DNA of 64,000 nt from Prosthecobacter vanneervenii (GCF_014203095.1 NZ_JACHIG010000006.1:1-64000); one strand, 5' to 3'. Counted from the first letter of the stretch, positions 1-8,323 are shown. The notes: a model not told the origin generated them from the letters alone. Numbers and translations are program-made.

Positions 1-83
1 AAGATCCCAAGCCTTTTGTATGGACCGCCACTGCGGAACGCATTTTCGAAAAGATTGAAAAGTTTTGCGGTAAACTAACCTAA
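1..83 (+). CDS. IS630-type transposase, C-terminal end only
   Basis: The reading frame beginning at base 3 gives 26 residues and then TAA at 81-83. The segment KPFVWTATAERIFEKIEKF resembles the C-terminal tail typical of IS630/Tc1-mariner DDE transposases (KPFVWTxTAxxIxxKV). The gene enters from outside the window, so it is not possible to tell whether the element is intact. No clear terminal inverted repeat could be paired because the other end is missing. It is placed directly upstream of a small nuclease-like gene on the same strand. Confidence 0.7.
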   Translation, partial: DPKPFVWTATAERIFEKIEKFCGKLT

Positions 84-123
84 CACAATACTAGGGCGGG
101 AATGGAAAGAAGACATTCCTCCG

Positions 124-753
124 TTGCAGTGTCTGGTGATTAATAAGCGGACTCGGATGCCGGGCCTTGGGTTTGATTTTTTCATGGACAAAGATGGAAG
201 AAAATTACTGTCAAGACAACAGCGCAAAGCTAAGGTCAATGCACTCATTGCCCAGATAGCTGCATATCCATACTGGGAAAAAGTGCTGACTGAACTGGGG
301 TTGCAAAAGGCACCTCAAATAAGTCCGAATTTAGCTGAACTTATGCAGCAGGCTGCGCAACGCGGGAAAGGAGCTGGTGAAAGTGAAGAACACCGCAAGC
401 TGAAGATGTTTGTGAAGAACAACCCGCACGTTATTAGCGTAAATCGAAATTGTCGTTCTGCTACTGAGCATCCCTTGATATCGGGAGACAGGTTGGATGT
501 GCTCTTCAGTAATAAAGACCTGCTTGTGGCTGTAGAGGTAAAGTCTCACGTCTCGGATGAGGCAGATTTGATGCGAGGCCTCTTTCAGTGTGTGAAATAT
601 CAGGCGGTTCTCGAGGCGGAGCTTCGCTCAAAACTTGCAATTGGCGAGGTGCGCACGGTGCTGGTCTCTACTCGCGAATTGACGCCAGAGTTATTGAGGG
701 TAAAAAACATCTTGGGGGTGGAATTTATCGAGCTCCCACGGCTCCATGAGTGA
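124..753 (+). CDS. PD-(D/E)XK nuclease-like protein
   Basis: This 209-residue protein is not recognised as a named family, but its C-terminal half carries a PD-(D/E)XK-type core. The segment GDRLDVLF supplies the acidic residue, VAVEVKS supplies the ExK pair one strand later, and LMRGLFQCVKYQAVLEAE is a helix with a conserved-looking Gln and Tyr as in many restriction-like folds. The N-terminal 80 residues are helical and basic. The start is TTG at 124, preceded by a GGAAAGAAG purine run; ATG at 157 in the same frame is an alternative. Its base composition is clearly more AT-rich than rpoN next door and it sits beside an IS630 tail, which suggests acquisition. A DNA-cleaving role is inference; no partner methylase or helicase is visible in the window. 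Confidence 0.6.
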   Translation: MQCLVINKRTRMPGLGFDFFMDKDGRKLLSRQQRKAKVNALIAQIAAYPYWEKVLTELGLQKAPQISPNLAELMQQAAQRGKGAGESEEHRKLKMFVKNNPHVISVNRNCRSATEHPLISGDRLDVLFSNKDLLVAVEVKSHVSDEADLMRGLFQCVKYQAVLEAELRSKLAIGEVRTVLVSTRELTPELLRVKNILGVEFIELPRLHE

Positions 754-839
754 TGGATTGGCTGCTCTTGTGCTAGGCTCTGGCTCCTGCACTGGAACTC
801 CAATTTTAACCGGCTTTTGGTGGTGACGATGGAGGGTTG

Positions 840-2258
840 TTACGAAAACGACTTCCGTAGATGACTTGGCAGGATGCCGAGTGCCTCGCGGTACTTGGCC
901 ACGGTGCGTCTTGCGACTTTGATGCCCTGGCCGTCGAGCATTTTGGCGAGCTTGTCGTCGCTCAGGGGCTTGTGCTTGGGCTCGTTTTTGATGAGCTCGG
1001 CGATGGCGTTTTTGACGCTGGTGTTGCTGAGGTCGTCGCCGGATTCGGTCTTCACGCCGTGGGAGAAGAAGAACTTCATGTCGAACACACCATGTGGTGT
1101 GGCGATGTACTTGCCGGCGATGGCGCGGCTCACGGTCGTCTCATGCACGCCCACTTCATCGGCCACGGTGGCCATGTTGAGGGGGCGGAGGAAATTGGTG
1201 CCCTTTTCCAGAAACTCGCGCTGATATTTGAGGATCTGCGTGGCGATGCGGTGGATCGTCTGCTGGCGCTGATGGATGGAGCGGATGAGGAATTTGCCGC
1301 TGCGGATCTTGTCGCGCACGTAGTTGCGCACCTCGCCGTTGTTGCTGGGCTGGGAGAGGAGGTCCTTGTACGTGTTGCTGATGCGCAGGTGCGGCAGGTC
1401 GTCGTTGGTCATCACGGCCACCCATTCGCCGCCCTGGCGCTCCACCACGACGTCGGGGGTGACGTAGTTGTTGGACGAGACGGAGAAGCGCTGCGCGGGG
1501 CGGGGATCAAGCGTGCTGATGAAGTCCGCCGCGCGGGAGATCTGCTCCAGCGGCACGCCCAGCTTGCGGGCCAGGATGGGGTAGCGCTTGTTGGCGAGGT
1601 CGTCGATGTACTGGTCCACCAGCCGCCAGGCGAGGCTCTGCTTTTTGCCGAGGCGCTCGAGCTGGACGAGCAGGCACTCGCGCAGGTCCTCGGAGCCCAC
1701 GCCCACGGGGTCAAAGCTCTGCAGCAGCTTCTTGGCGGTCTGCAGGGAGTCGATGGGAATGGAGTGCTGGAGGCTGAGGTCGTCGATGCGGGTGTTGAGG
1801 AAGCCGCGGTCGTCGAGATTGCCGATGAGAAACTCCACCTGCTCTGCCACGGCGGGCTTGGCGTCGGAGGTGTGGAGCTGGGAGAGCAGGTGCTCCTGCA
1901 GCGTGGTCTGCGCCACGATGGAGTCCATGAGGAACTGCCAGCGCTCCTGGTCGTCGCTGCGGCGAGTGGCGGTCTGCTGGCGGCTCTGCTGCCAGTATTC
2001 GCGCCACTCATCGTCCATCTGCGTCAGGGCGTCGATGTCGCTGTCGTCCGTACTGCGGTCATCTGGATCGTCGGGAATGGCGTCCTGGATGGAGGTCTCG
2101 GGTGCTTCGAGTTCGAGCACGGGATTCACCTCGATCTCCTGCTGGATGATCTGACGCAACTCCAGGGTGGGGGCCTGCAAAATCTGCAGGCTCTGCTGCA
2201 TCTGAGGCCCGATGGCGAGCTTTTGTGTCTGTAACTGCTGGAGTCCGTGGTCGGCCAT
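840..2258 (-). CDS. rpoN: RNA polymerase sigma-54 factor RpoN
   Basis: Sigma-54 directs core RNA polymerase to -24/-12 promoters that need an AAA+ activator. Region I is the Gln/Leu-rich N-terminus (LQTQKLAIGPQMQQSLQILQ, about residues 8-30). An acidic linker with many Asp follows (about 55-80), then the core-binding domain. The C-terminal HTH contains VADEVGVHETTVSRAIAGKY, and the diagnostic RpoN box ARRTVAKYRE is present near the end. The start MADHGLQQLQ at 2258 was chosen because conserved region I begins right after it; the open frame extends 16 codons further upstream to 2306 but those codons look non-conserved. The length of about 472 residues is normal. No activator or hpf/ptsN neighbour is adjacent, unlike the proteobacterial rpoN cluster. 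Confidence 0.95.
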   Translation of the reverse strand: MADHGLQQLQTQKLAIGPQMQQSLQILQAPTLELRQIIQQEIEVNPVLELEAPETSIQDAIPDDPDDRSTDDSDIDALTQMDDEWREYWQQSRQQTATRRSDDQERWQFLMDSIVAQTTLQEHLLSQLHTSDAKPAVAEQVEFLIGNLDDRGFLNTRIDDLSLQHSIPIDSLQTAKKLLQSFDPVGVGSEDLRECLLVQLERLGKKQSLAWRLVDQYIDDLANKRYPILARKLGVPLEQISRAADFISTLDPRPAQRFSVSSNNYVTPDVVVERQGGEWVAVMTNDDLPHLRISNTYKDLLSQPSNNGEVRNYVRDKIRSGKFLIRSIHQRQQTIHRIATQILKYQREFLEKGTNFLRPLNMATVADEVGVHETTVSRAIAGKYIATPHGVFDMKFFFSHGVKTESGDDLSNTSVKNAIAELIKNEPKHKPLSDDKLAKMLDGQGIKVARRTVAKYREALGILPSHLRKSFS

Positions 2259-2371
2259 GAATGGTTGGTGGACAGCCAAGCGCCATCCAAGCGGATAAGC
2301 AAGCAAACATCAGGCCAGGGGCGCGTTTATTTTCGAGATTTCGCAAAAGAGCTGCGGCTGGCATAAAAATA

Positions 2372-2397
2372 GAAATCCCGGCAAGTGCCGGGATTTC
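2372..2397 (-). terminator. Rho-independent terminator
   Basis: A perfect 12-bp stem (2372-2383 with 2386-2397, core AAATCCCGGCA) has a 2-nt apex. On the minus strand it is followed by TATTTTTATG, so it can end the minus-strand transcript of the Pro/Gln-rich gene (2435-3442) before rpoN. Confidence 0.75.
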
Positions 2398-2434
2398 CAG
2401 AGGGGGGTAGGAATGAAGGCCGGGGGTATGATAC

Positions 2435-3442
2435 TCAAGGCACCTCAAAGACTTTTTGCGTCGTGGGGTCCAGCGCCAGGGAGCCGCTTTCCAGGCCGGT
2501 GATGTCCAGCTCCTTGTAGGGCGGGTAGGGGCTGATCACACGTCCGGGCTTGGCGGTCTTGCGTCCTTTGAGGAAGGAACCGCCGCTTGAGGTGGAAGAG
2601 GTGGACTTGCTCGGGGCAGGGAAGTCCTTGCTGCCAGAGTCTGCGCTGGCCTCTGAGCGGCGCGGGGTCGGTGCAGGGGGCGGAGTCTCCTGCGTGGTTT
2701 CCTTGCGGGACTTGGTGGCAGAGCTCTTGCTGGTGGTTTTTTCAGGAGGGGAGTCGTTCACCTTGGGCGGCGTGTATTTGTGGGTGCTGCCTTGGGTGGA
2801 GGACTTGCTCTGAGTACTGGCTGGCGGCGTGGTCTTGGTGGAGTTGGTCGTGGATGGTTTTTGCGGCTGCTGGGGTGCCGAAGGCTGTTGCTGTGGCGGG
2901 TAATTATAGCGCGGCTGCCCCTGTGGCTGAGTCTGCTGCTGGGGAGGATACTGGTAATTGGGCTGCTGTGGGGTGGGCTGATATGCGGCGGGAGGCTGAT
3001 TGTAGGCCGGGGGCTGCTGAGGATAGGCAGGCGCAGATGGCTGCTGCGGGGTGCCGTCGAGGCTATAGCTGCCGTTGTAGCCCTGCTGGGGGTAGTCGTA
3101 GCCGGTGGGGTCCTGTCCATAAAAGAGGCGGCGCACCATCTGGCTCATGCGCTGGCCAAATTTGGGCAGAAACTGCATGGGGCTCTCATACTGCGTCTGT
3201 GGCTGCTGCGGGTAGGCATAGCCTCCCTGGGGCTGCTGTGGATACGCGTACCCCTGCGGCTGCTGCTGCGGGTAATAGGAGGACGGCGGCTGCGCGTAGG
3301 GCTGCGAATAGCCACCCTGCTGCTGCTGCGGATAATAACGCTGCTGCTGTGCGGATGCCGTCGAGGTCATCACAGCGGCGATGCACCACCAGCCCAATCT
3401 CATTGAGCTGAGCAGCTCCCTTAGAGGGGTTCGAGATTTCAT
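2435..3442 (-). CDS. Exported Pro/Gln/Tyr-rich low-complexity protein
   Basis: The protein has 335 residues. Residues 1-31 look like a signal peptide (basic MKSR start, hydrophobic WWCIAAVMTS, cleavage after TASA). Residues 32-200 are an array of short YPQQ/PQQQ/GYxYPQQ repeats, very rich in Pro, Gln and Tyr. Residues 200-290 are Ser/Thr/Lys/Pro-rich and probably disordered. The last 40 residues (RVISPYPPYKELDITGLESG) look ordered: they mention proline-tyrosine motifs and end in FEVP, and resemble the short C-terminal segment seen in several verrucomicrobial exported proteins. No enzyme motif is visible. A role in the cell envelope or extracellular matrix is possible but unproven. The hairpin at 2372-2397 follows the gene. 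Confidence 0.7.
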   Translation of the reverse strand: MKSRTPLRELLSSMRLGWWCIAAVMTSTASAQQQRYYPQQQQGGYSQPYAQPPSSYYPQQQPQGYAYPQQPQGGYAYPQQPQTQYESPMQFLPKFGQRMSQMVRRLFYGQDPTGYDYPQQGYNGSYSLDGTPQQPSAPAYPQQPPAYNQPPAAYQPTPQQPNYQYPPQQQTQPQGQPRYNYPPQQQPSAPQQPQKPSTTNSTKTTPPASTQSKSSTQGSTHKYTPPKVNDSPPEKTTSKSSATKSRKETTQETPPPAPTPRRSEASADSGSKDFPAPSKSTSSTSSGGSFLKGRKTAKPGRVISPYPPYKELDITGLESGSLALDPTTQKVFEVP

Positions 3443-3833
3443 AATGGTTAATAGTTCTTAACTTCCTGGGAACTGCAAGCCACAATTTCCGGCCTGCTGC
3501 CTCAGGAATGAGTCGTTTCTGGATAGACGAACGCGGCGGAAGTTTGTTCAGCCGCATTCATTGAATGATGCGGATTTTTGGAAGGAAACGCAGACAGCGG
3601 GGCAAATTTGGAGTGCGGCTGCGCAACGAGGAACGAGTGAAGCTGCCGCTTTCGAGCGTTTCGTGGTGCGCGTGGGAGGTCGGCACCCGGGAGCCATGGA
3701 CCTCACGGGAGCCGCAGAAATGCGCCTGCGAGTATTATTGTGGTATCCGTCAGCCGTCAGGCCTGCGGAAAGTGGTAGCTGCGGTCGTTCCTCCCTTTGC
3801 AACCGCACTCCAAATGAATGCTGCCAAGACGCA
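3443..3833. other. Gene-free interval
   Basis: About 390 bases lie between the start of the Pro/Gln-rich gene and the terminator of phosphoglucomutase. Short frames exist on both strands, but none has a plausible start region, domain or composition. No RNA gene was recognised. The promoter of the 2435-3442 gene should lie in the first 100 bases. Confidence 0.5.
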
Positions 3834-3869
3834 GAAAGGCGGGAGGGCTGTGCGCCGCTCCCGCCTTTC
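3834..3869 (-). terminator. Hairpin terminator downstream of phosphoglucomutase
   Basis: A 12-bp stem (3834-3845 with 3858-3869, arms GAAAGGCGGGAG and its complement) has a 12-nt loop. It lies about 40 bases past the stop of the minus-strand mutase gene. The downstream T-tract on the minus strand is weak (TTTCTGCG). Confidence 0.55.
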
Positions 3870-3908
3870 GTGAGGATTGTGATATGCGTTGGCCGTTGCC
3901 GGGCTGGT

Positions 3909-5876
3909 TTATTCAGCCAGGCGGGCGTCGATATCCTTGTCCAGCCAGGCCCACATGGAGGCGAGACCGGCGGAGACCTTGGCCTTCGCAGCGGCGAGCT
4001 CGTCGGCGCTCAGCTTCTGGCCAGCGGCAGGCAGGCTGCGGCCAAACATGTAGTACTTGATCTTCGGCTCGGTGCCGGAGGGGCGCACCGCAAAGCTGCG
4101 GCCATCGGCGAGATCGACGAAGAGCATCTTCTCCTTCAGCACCACATCGCCTTCTTCATCCTTGATCTCGTCCTTGCGGAAGTCGCGCACGTTGACCACG
4201 GCGGAGCCATCCACCTCCTTGGGCGGATTGCTGCCGTAGCTGTCGGCCAGCCTGGTGATCTGCGCGGCACCGGTGGCGCCTTCAAAGACCTTGCTCTCAT
4301 TGCGCTCCAGGAAGTAGCCCACCTCGGCGTACACTTGGTCCAGCAGACCGGCCACTGTGAGACCCAGGCTGGCGGCGTAGGCGGCCAGCTCGGCAAACAT
4401 GACCACGGCGCCGTTGCCGTCCTTGTCGCGGCTGAAGTCATCGCCCATGTAGCCGTAGCTTTCCTCGCCGCCGAAGATGAGGAACTTGCTGTGCTGCAGG
4501 CGCGCGGCGCGGCTTTCCACATTGTTCAGGTCGCGGTAGCGGGCCTGGATGTCTGCGGGCAGTGCGGCTTCGTATTTGGCCAGCTTGGAGCTGATCCACT
4601 TGAAACCGGTGAGGGTGTTCACGCAGCCCACGCCAAACTTGGCGGCGATGGCATCCTGCAGCGGGCTGGTGACAAAGGTCTTGAGCAGCACGGCGCGGTC
4701 CTTGTTGGCTGCGGTGAGAATGCCGAGGTCAAACATGGTCTTGGTGCGGTACCAGGCCATGAGGGAGCCCACCTGATTTCCGGTCAGGAGAACCATCTCG
4801 CCCTTGGAGTCGCGCACACCCACGCCCATGCGGTCGCAGTCGGGGTCGGTGCCGATGATGATGTCCGCGCCTTCCTTGTTGGCCAGATCCACGGCCATTT
4901 TCAAAGCGGAGGCGTTTTCCGGATTCGGAGACTTCACGGTGGGGAAGCGGCCGTCGCGCACGTCCTGCTCCGGCACAGTGAGGAAGGTGAAGCCCAGCTT
5001 CTTGAGCAGCACGGGGACGAGCACGCCGCCGGTGCCATGCAGTGCGGTGAAGACGATCTTGAGCTTCTTGGCTTCTTCCTTCTTCAGCAGCTCGGGCTGC
5101 AGCATCATCGTTTCCACACGGGCGAGGTACTGCTGGTCCATGTCGTCGCCCAGGGTGGTGATCTGGCCACGCTCTGCCTCAGGCAGGGCCTCGTAGTCTT
5201 CTCCCTTGATGGCGTTCACCTCTTTGATGATGCCAGTGGCGTGGGGCTCCACGATGCCTGCGCCGTCGTTGAAGTTCACCTTGTAGCCGTTGTCATGCGG
5301 CGGGTTGTGGGAGGCGGTCAGCATCACGCCCGCATCGGCACGCAGCTGGCGCACGGCAAAGGACATCTCGGGCGTGGCACGGCAGCCGTCGAAGAGATAA
5401 ACATTGGCACCGCAGTCTGTGGCGATCTTGGCGCAGAACTTGGCGAATTCTGCGGAGAAGTGGCGGGTGTCGTGTGCAAAGACGATGCTCGGCTTGCCGC
5501 CCAGCTTGGCATTGGCGCGGTAGTTTTTGATGTAAGTCACCAGCCCGCGGGTGGCGCGGCTGACGTTGTAAAAGTTCATCGCATTGGTGCCCACGCAGGG
5601 GGCGTCCGGGCGCTGGTCTTCGGGGGCGCTGCCGCGCTCCGCCTTGGTCACCACCTTGCCCACCGTGCGTCCGCGCAGGCCGCCGGTGCCAAACTTCAGT
5701 GCCTGGAAAAAGCGGTCGTTCAGCTCGGCCCACTGGCCTGCGCTGGCCAGCTCCTCGATGCTCGCGCGGTAGAGCGGATTTTCGCTGGCGGCGAGCAGGG
5801 CACGGATGTTGTCGAGGCTGGCGGGGAGGAGTTGCCCGGAGGCGGCGGCGGCTTGGAGTTGGTCAGCGAGGGACAT
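3909..5876 (-). CDS. Phosphoglucomutase / alpha-D-phosphohexomutase
   Basis: This cytoplasmic enzyme interconverts hexose 1-phosphate and 6-phosphate, linking glycolysis to glycogen and cell-wall precursor synthesis. All four family signatures are readable: the phosphoserine loop TASHNPPHDNGYK, the metal-binding loop GTDPDCDRMGVGV, the sugar-specificity loop GGEESYGYMGDD and the phosphate-binding loop RPSGTEPKIKYY. At 655 residues it is longer than bacterial Pgm/ManB (about 450-550) and has the PGM2-like architecture that begins with an extra helical region and the GTGGLRGRTVGKV motif. It starts with ATG at 5876, divergently from the SPFH gene, and is followed by the hairpin at 3834-3869. Specificity for glucose over mannose phosphate or phosphopentose cannot be read from sequence alone. 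Confidence 0.9.
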   Translation of the reverse strand: MSLADQLQAAAASGQLLPASLDNIRALLAASENPLYRASIEELASAGQWAELNDRFFQALKFGTGGLRGRTVGKVVTKAERGSAPEDQRPDAPCVGTNAMNFYNVSRATRGLVTYIKNYRANAKLGGKPSIVFAHDTRHFSAEFAKFCAKIATDCGANVYLFDGCRATPEMSFAVRQLRADAGVMLTASHNPPHDNGYKVNFNDGAGIVEPHATGIIKEVNAIKGEDYEALPEAERGQITTLGDDMDQQYLARVETMMLQPELLKKEEAKKLKIVFTALHGTGGVLVPVLLKKLGFTFLTVPEQDVRDGRFPTVKSPNPENASALKMAVDLANKEGADIIIGTDPDCDRMGVGVRDSKGEMVLLTGNQVGSLMAWYRTKTMFDLGILTAANKDRAVLLKTFVTSPLQDAIAAKFGVGCVNTLTGFKWISSKLAKYEAALPADIQARYRDLNNVESRAARLQHSKFLIFGGEESYGYMGDDFSRDKDGNGAVVMFAELAAYAASLGLTVAGLLDQVYAEVGYFLERNESKVFEGATGAAQITRLADSYGSNPPKEVDGSAVVNVRDFRKDEIKDEEGDVVLKEKMLFVDLADGRSFAVRPSGTEPKIKYYMFGRSLPAAGQKLSADELAAAKAKVSAGLASMWAWLDKDIDARLAE

Positions 5877-6062
5877 AAAGTGTGAAATATCAATGTTAAC
5901 CAGCCATTTAAGGAATCAATCGGCAAAGCGCTCAGTGGGAAATGAGGGATGCTTTACAAAACAGAGCCTGCATTTGCACTCGCCAAGCCAAAGACGGCTC
6001 TCTAACATCGGCCTCGTTCTCAGCCAGACCAACGAAAAAACCTTACCCCACACCACACGACC

Positions 6063-7130
6063 ATGGGCCTGATGGATTACCTCAAAGGACAGTTTCTGGA
6101 AATCATCCAGTGGACCGACGACTCCCGCGACACGCTCTCCTGGCGCTTTCCGGACGAGGACAAGGAGATCAAGCGCGGCGCGCAGCTCATCGTGCGCGAG
6201 TCTCAGGTGGCGCAGTTTGTTTACCTCGGTGAATACGGCGACACCTTCGGTCCCGGCAAGCACACGCTGACCACCGACAACATCCCCATCCTCTCCACGC
6301 TCAAGGGGTGGAAATACGGCCTGGAGTCTCCCTTTAAGGCGGATGTGTACTTCGTCACCACGCGCCTCTTTACCGGCAACAAATGGGGCACCAGCAACCC
6401 CATCATGATGCGGGATCCGGACTTCGGCATCGTGCGTGTGCGCGCCTTTGGCACCTACGACTTCAAGATCACCGACCCCAAGCTTTTCCTGAAGGAGGTG
6501 GCAGGAACGGACAATCACTTCCGTCTGGATGAATTTGCCGACACCATGCGCAGCCGCATCGTCAGCGTGTTCACGGATGCCATGGCCTCCGCCAAGGTAC
6601 CGGTGCTGGACCTGGCCACCCGCTACTCCGAGCTGGGAGAGGCGCTGCTGCCTATCATCAACCCCGTCACGCAGAGCAAGTACGGTCTGGAGATCACCAG
6701 CTTCATCCTGGAAAACGCCAGCGTGCCGCCGGAGGTGGAGGCCGCCATCGACAAGCGCAGCAGCATGAGCGCCATCGGGAACCTGAACGACTACGTGAAG
6801 TTTCAGATGGCCGAAGGCATGGGCAAAGGCGGTGCCAATCCCGCAGGCTCAGCAGCCGAGATCGCCATGGGCTTTGGCATGGCGCAGAACATGATGGCGC
6901 AGGGTGCCTTTAACATGAATCCCGCTGCAGCTTCTGCCGCCCCGGCTCCCGCAGCCGCCTCGCCCGCCCTCTCCGTGGAAATCCTCACCCCCGCCCAGGT
7001 GGCCCAGACCCTCGGCGTCACCGAGGCCGATGTCATCTCCAGCATCGAAGGCGGACAGATCAAAGCCAAGAAGATCGGCACGCAGTACCGGATCACCAAG
7101 GCCGCGCTGGATGAGTTTCTGGCGCAGTGA
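6063..7130 (+). CDS. SPFH/band-7 protein with C-terminal excisionase-like HTH
   Basis: The first 230 residues form an SPFH domain of the YdjI or 'virion core protein-like' type: MGLMDYLKGQFLEIIQW at the N-terminus, then VRESQVAQFVYLGEYGDTF and the segment around YGLEITSFILENASVPPEVE. No N-terminal membrane helix is present, so association with membranes or protein assemblies would be peripheral. A Met/Gly/Ala-rich linker (about 255-300) leads to a C-terminal helix-turn-helix of the excisionase/HTH_17 type (TPAQVAQTLGVTEADVISSI, then IKAKKIGTQYRITKAAL, about 305-355). YdjI relatives usually carry a zinc ribbon at this end, so the HTH is notable; such modules can also act as protein-interaction or phage-shock-like sensors. 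It is a single gene, divergent from the mutase. Confidence 0.85.
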   Translation: MGLMDYLKGQFLEIIQWTDDSRDTLSWRFPDEDKEIKRGAQLIVRESQVAQFVYLGEYGDTFGPGKHTLTTDNIPILSTLKGWKYGLESPFKADVYFVTTRLFTGNKWGTSNPIMMRDPDFGIVRVRAFGTYDFKITDPKLFLKEVAGTDNHFRLDEFADTMRSRIVSVFTDAMASAKVPVLDLATRYSELGEALLPIINPVTQSKYGLEITSFILENASVPPEVEAAIDKRSSMSAIGNLNDYVKFQMAEGMGKGGANPAGSAAEIAMGFGMAQNMMAQGAFNMNPAAASAAPAPAAASPALSVEILTPAQVAQTLGVTEADVISSIEGGQIKAKKIGTQYRITKAALDEFLAQ

Positions 7131-7141
7131 TGGGGGCGACG

Positions 7142-7191
7142 GATGGCGGAGCCATCGCAGCCTGTAGCGAGGGGGGGCGGAGCGACACCCC
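7142..7191 (-). repeat. Double-hairpin repeat, copy A (inverted)
   Basis: The minus strand reads GGGGTGTCGCTCCGC, then a run of C, CTCGCTACAGGCTG and GATGGCTCCGCCATC. It matches copies B and C below in inverted orientation. The GATGGCxxxGCCATC part is a perfect small hairpin. It lies 11 bases after the SPFH stop codon and could serve as the transcript end. Confidence 0.65.
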
Positions 7192-7400
7192 CTCGTTCAT
7201 GCGGGGTGCCCGCGCCGCCCGGTGCATGCATCGCGTAGCGATGCCAGTGCGGGTGTCCCTGCGCCGTGGTCTCGCCCCTGTGTCATCGCAGGGGGTGGTA
7301 TGACGTGGCATTTTGAGACATGAGGTGAAGCTGGGCTGCAAGCGCTGGCATCGCTCCGCGATGCGAGAACCTTCATGGGGGTGGGTCGCGCCGTGTTCGA

Positions 7401-7452
7401 GGGGTGTCGCTTCGCTCAACCCCTCGCTACAGGCTGGGATGGCTCCGCCATC
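7401..7452 (+). repeat. Double-hairpin repeat, copy B
   Basis: The unit is GGGGTGTCGCTTCGCTCAA followed by CCCCTCGCTACAGGCTG and GATGGCTCCGCCATC. The first part folds as GGGGT/ACCCC and the second as GATGGC/GCCATC. It is followed 16 bases later by a near-identical copy. Confidence 0.7.
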
Positions 7453-7468
7453 AGGGCTTGGCCTACAA

Positions 7469-7520
7469 GGGGTGTCGCTTCGCTCAACCCCTTGCTACAG
7501 GCTGGGATGGCTACGCCATC
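7469..7520 (+). repeat. Double-hairpin repeat, copy C
   Basis: This is a tandem partner of copy B with two substitutions (CTTGCTACAGG and GATGGCTACGCCATC). A degenerate fourth copy retaining only the second hairpin (GATGGCTTCGCCATC) is found at about 7566-7580. Confidence 0.7.
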
Positions 7521-7725
7521 GGGGCGTGGCTTACAAGGGGGCGCTCTGGCTACCAGTTATGGGCTGATGGCTTCGCCATCGGATGCTGTGCCCGCGTTGA
7601 TGGGGGGCGGATGTGCCTGCGGCGGTGCTGTCTCGGTGTCTGATTTCGTTCTGCCAAGTGGGGATGGCAGGTGGAGGTGTGTTGATCTGCTTCGTGTCTC
7701 GTTTCCTTCCCAGGGGGCAGTGCTG

Positions 7726-7872
7726 GTGGAAACGAAGGTGGATTTTAACGAGGCTGTGGAAACGAAGCGGTTAGAGGATGGAAACGAAGTTGTTTTCCCC
7801 AGGGGAAGCTGTGGCGGTGTGGAAACGAGGTGGAGCTGGCTGGGAAACGAGGCTGAAAAAGTGGAAACGAAA
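7726..7872 (+). repeat. GGAAACGA-word cluster 1
   Basis: Six direct copies of GGAAACGA(A/G) start at 7728, 7758, 7780, 7821, 7843 and 7863, spaced 20-41 bases apart. Inverted copies (CGTTTCC) flank the cluster near 7698 and 7884. The words are usually preceded by GT or AT. The sequence between words is not conserved, so this is not a simple tandem repeat. Confidence 0.65.
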
Positions 7873-8008
7873 AATGAGGTTTTTCGTTTCCATGGGTATG
7901 GAGTGGCTGGCGGGTGTTTGGAGCACCGGCAGGGGTGTGTTCGGCGGGCAGGGGGGCATCAGTTTGGGAGGTGCCCTGCTGGGAGTGGGGCGAATGCCGG
8001 GGTGTCTG

Positions 8009-8084
8009 CCGCACGCTGATGGACGGGCCCATTCTTCGCACTGCGTGCTACGAAGGGCTAACGGGCTGTCGCCACACCCATCCT
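8009..8084 (+). repeat. Duplicated segment, copy 1
   Basis: It contains CTGCCGCACGCTGATGGACG and, about 35 bases later, GGGCTGTCGCCACACCCATC. Both blocks recur in the same order at 8627-8670, where the spacer between them is missing. In both places a 56-bp palindrome follows downstream. Confidence 0.55.
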
Positions 8085-8135
8085 GCGGACGGGCGGCTGG
8101 CGCTGGGTGCGCTGTGGTGCCACCCGATGCATGGT

Positions 8136-8191
8136 CTGAAAAAGTTTCCATGTTTCCATCCCTAGAGGTGGAAACTTGGAAACTTTTCCAG
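8136..8191. repeat. 56-bp palindromic repeat, copy 1
   Basis: Arms 8136-8158 and 8169-8191 are 23 bases each and pair with two mismatches around a 10-nt loop (TCCCTAGAGG). Each arm itself contains GTTTCCAxGTTTCCA, an internal direct repeat of GTTTCCA. As RNA this would form a long hairpin; as DNA it could extrude a cruciform. Confidence 0.75.
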
Positions 8192-8323
8192 AGGTTATGG
8201 TGGAGGGGTGCCAGGGGGATGATCCGTGGAAAACGGATCCGGCGGAGGGGGCGGGCCGCACTGGATGGCATTGGCGGGCCAGGCTTTTTGCTGGTTGCCA
8301 TAGAGGGGTAGTGTGTGGTATTT

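Noticed and set aside
861..2234. 457-residue plus-strand frame opposite rpoN
   Set aside because: It is antisense to a gene with clear RpoN motifs; its composition is biased to Ala/Val/Gly/His and it has no start context.
3548..3808. 86-residue minus-strand frame between the Pro/Gln-rich gene and the mutase terminator
   Set aside because: It has Arg/Pro/Ala-rich composition with no domain, and low-complexity overlap with frames on the other strand.
3561..5885. 774-residue plus-strand frame opposite phosphoglucomutase
   Set aside because: The mutase motifs on the minus strand are complete. The plus frame is a GC-bias shadow.
7375..8019. 214-residue plus-strand frame in the repeat region
   Set aside because: Its first half is a translation of the tandem double-hairpin repeats and its second half of the GGAAACGA cluster.
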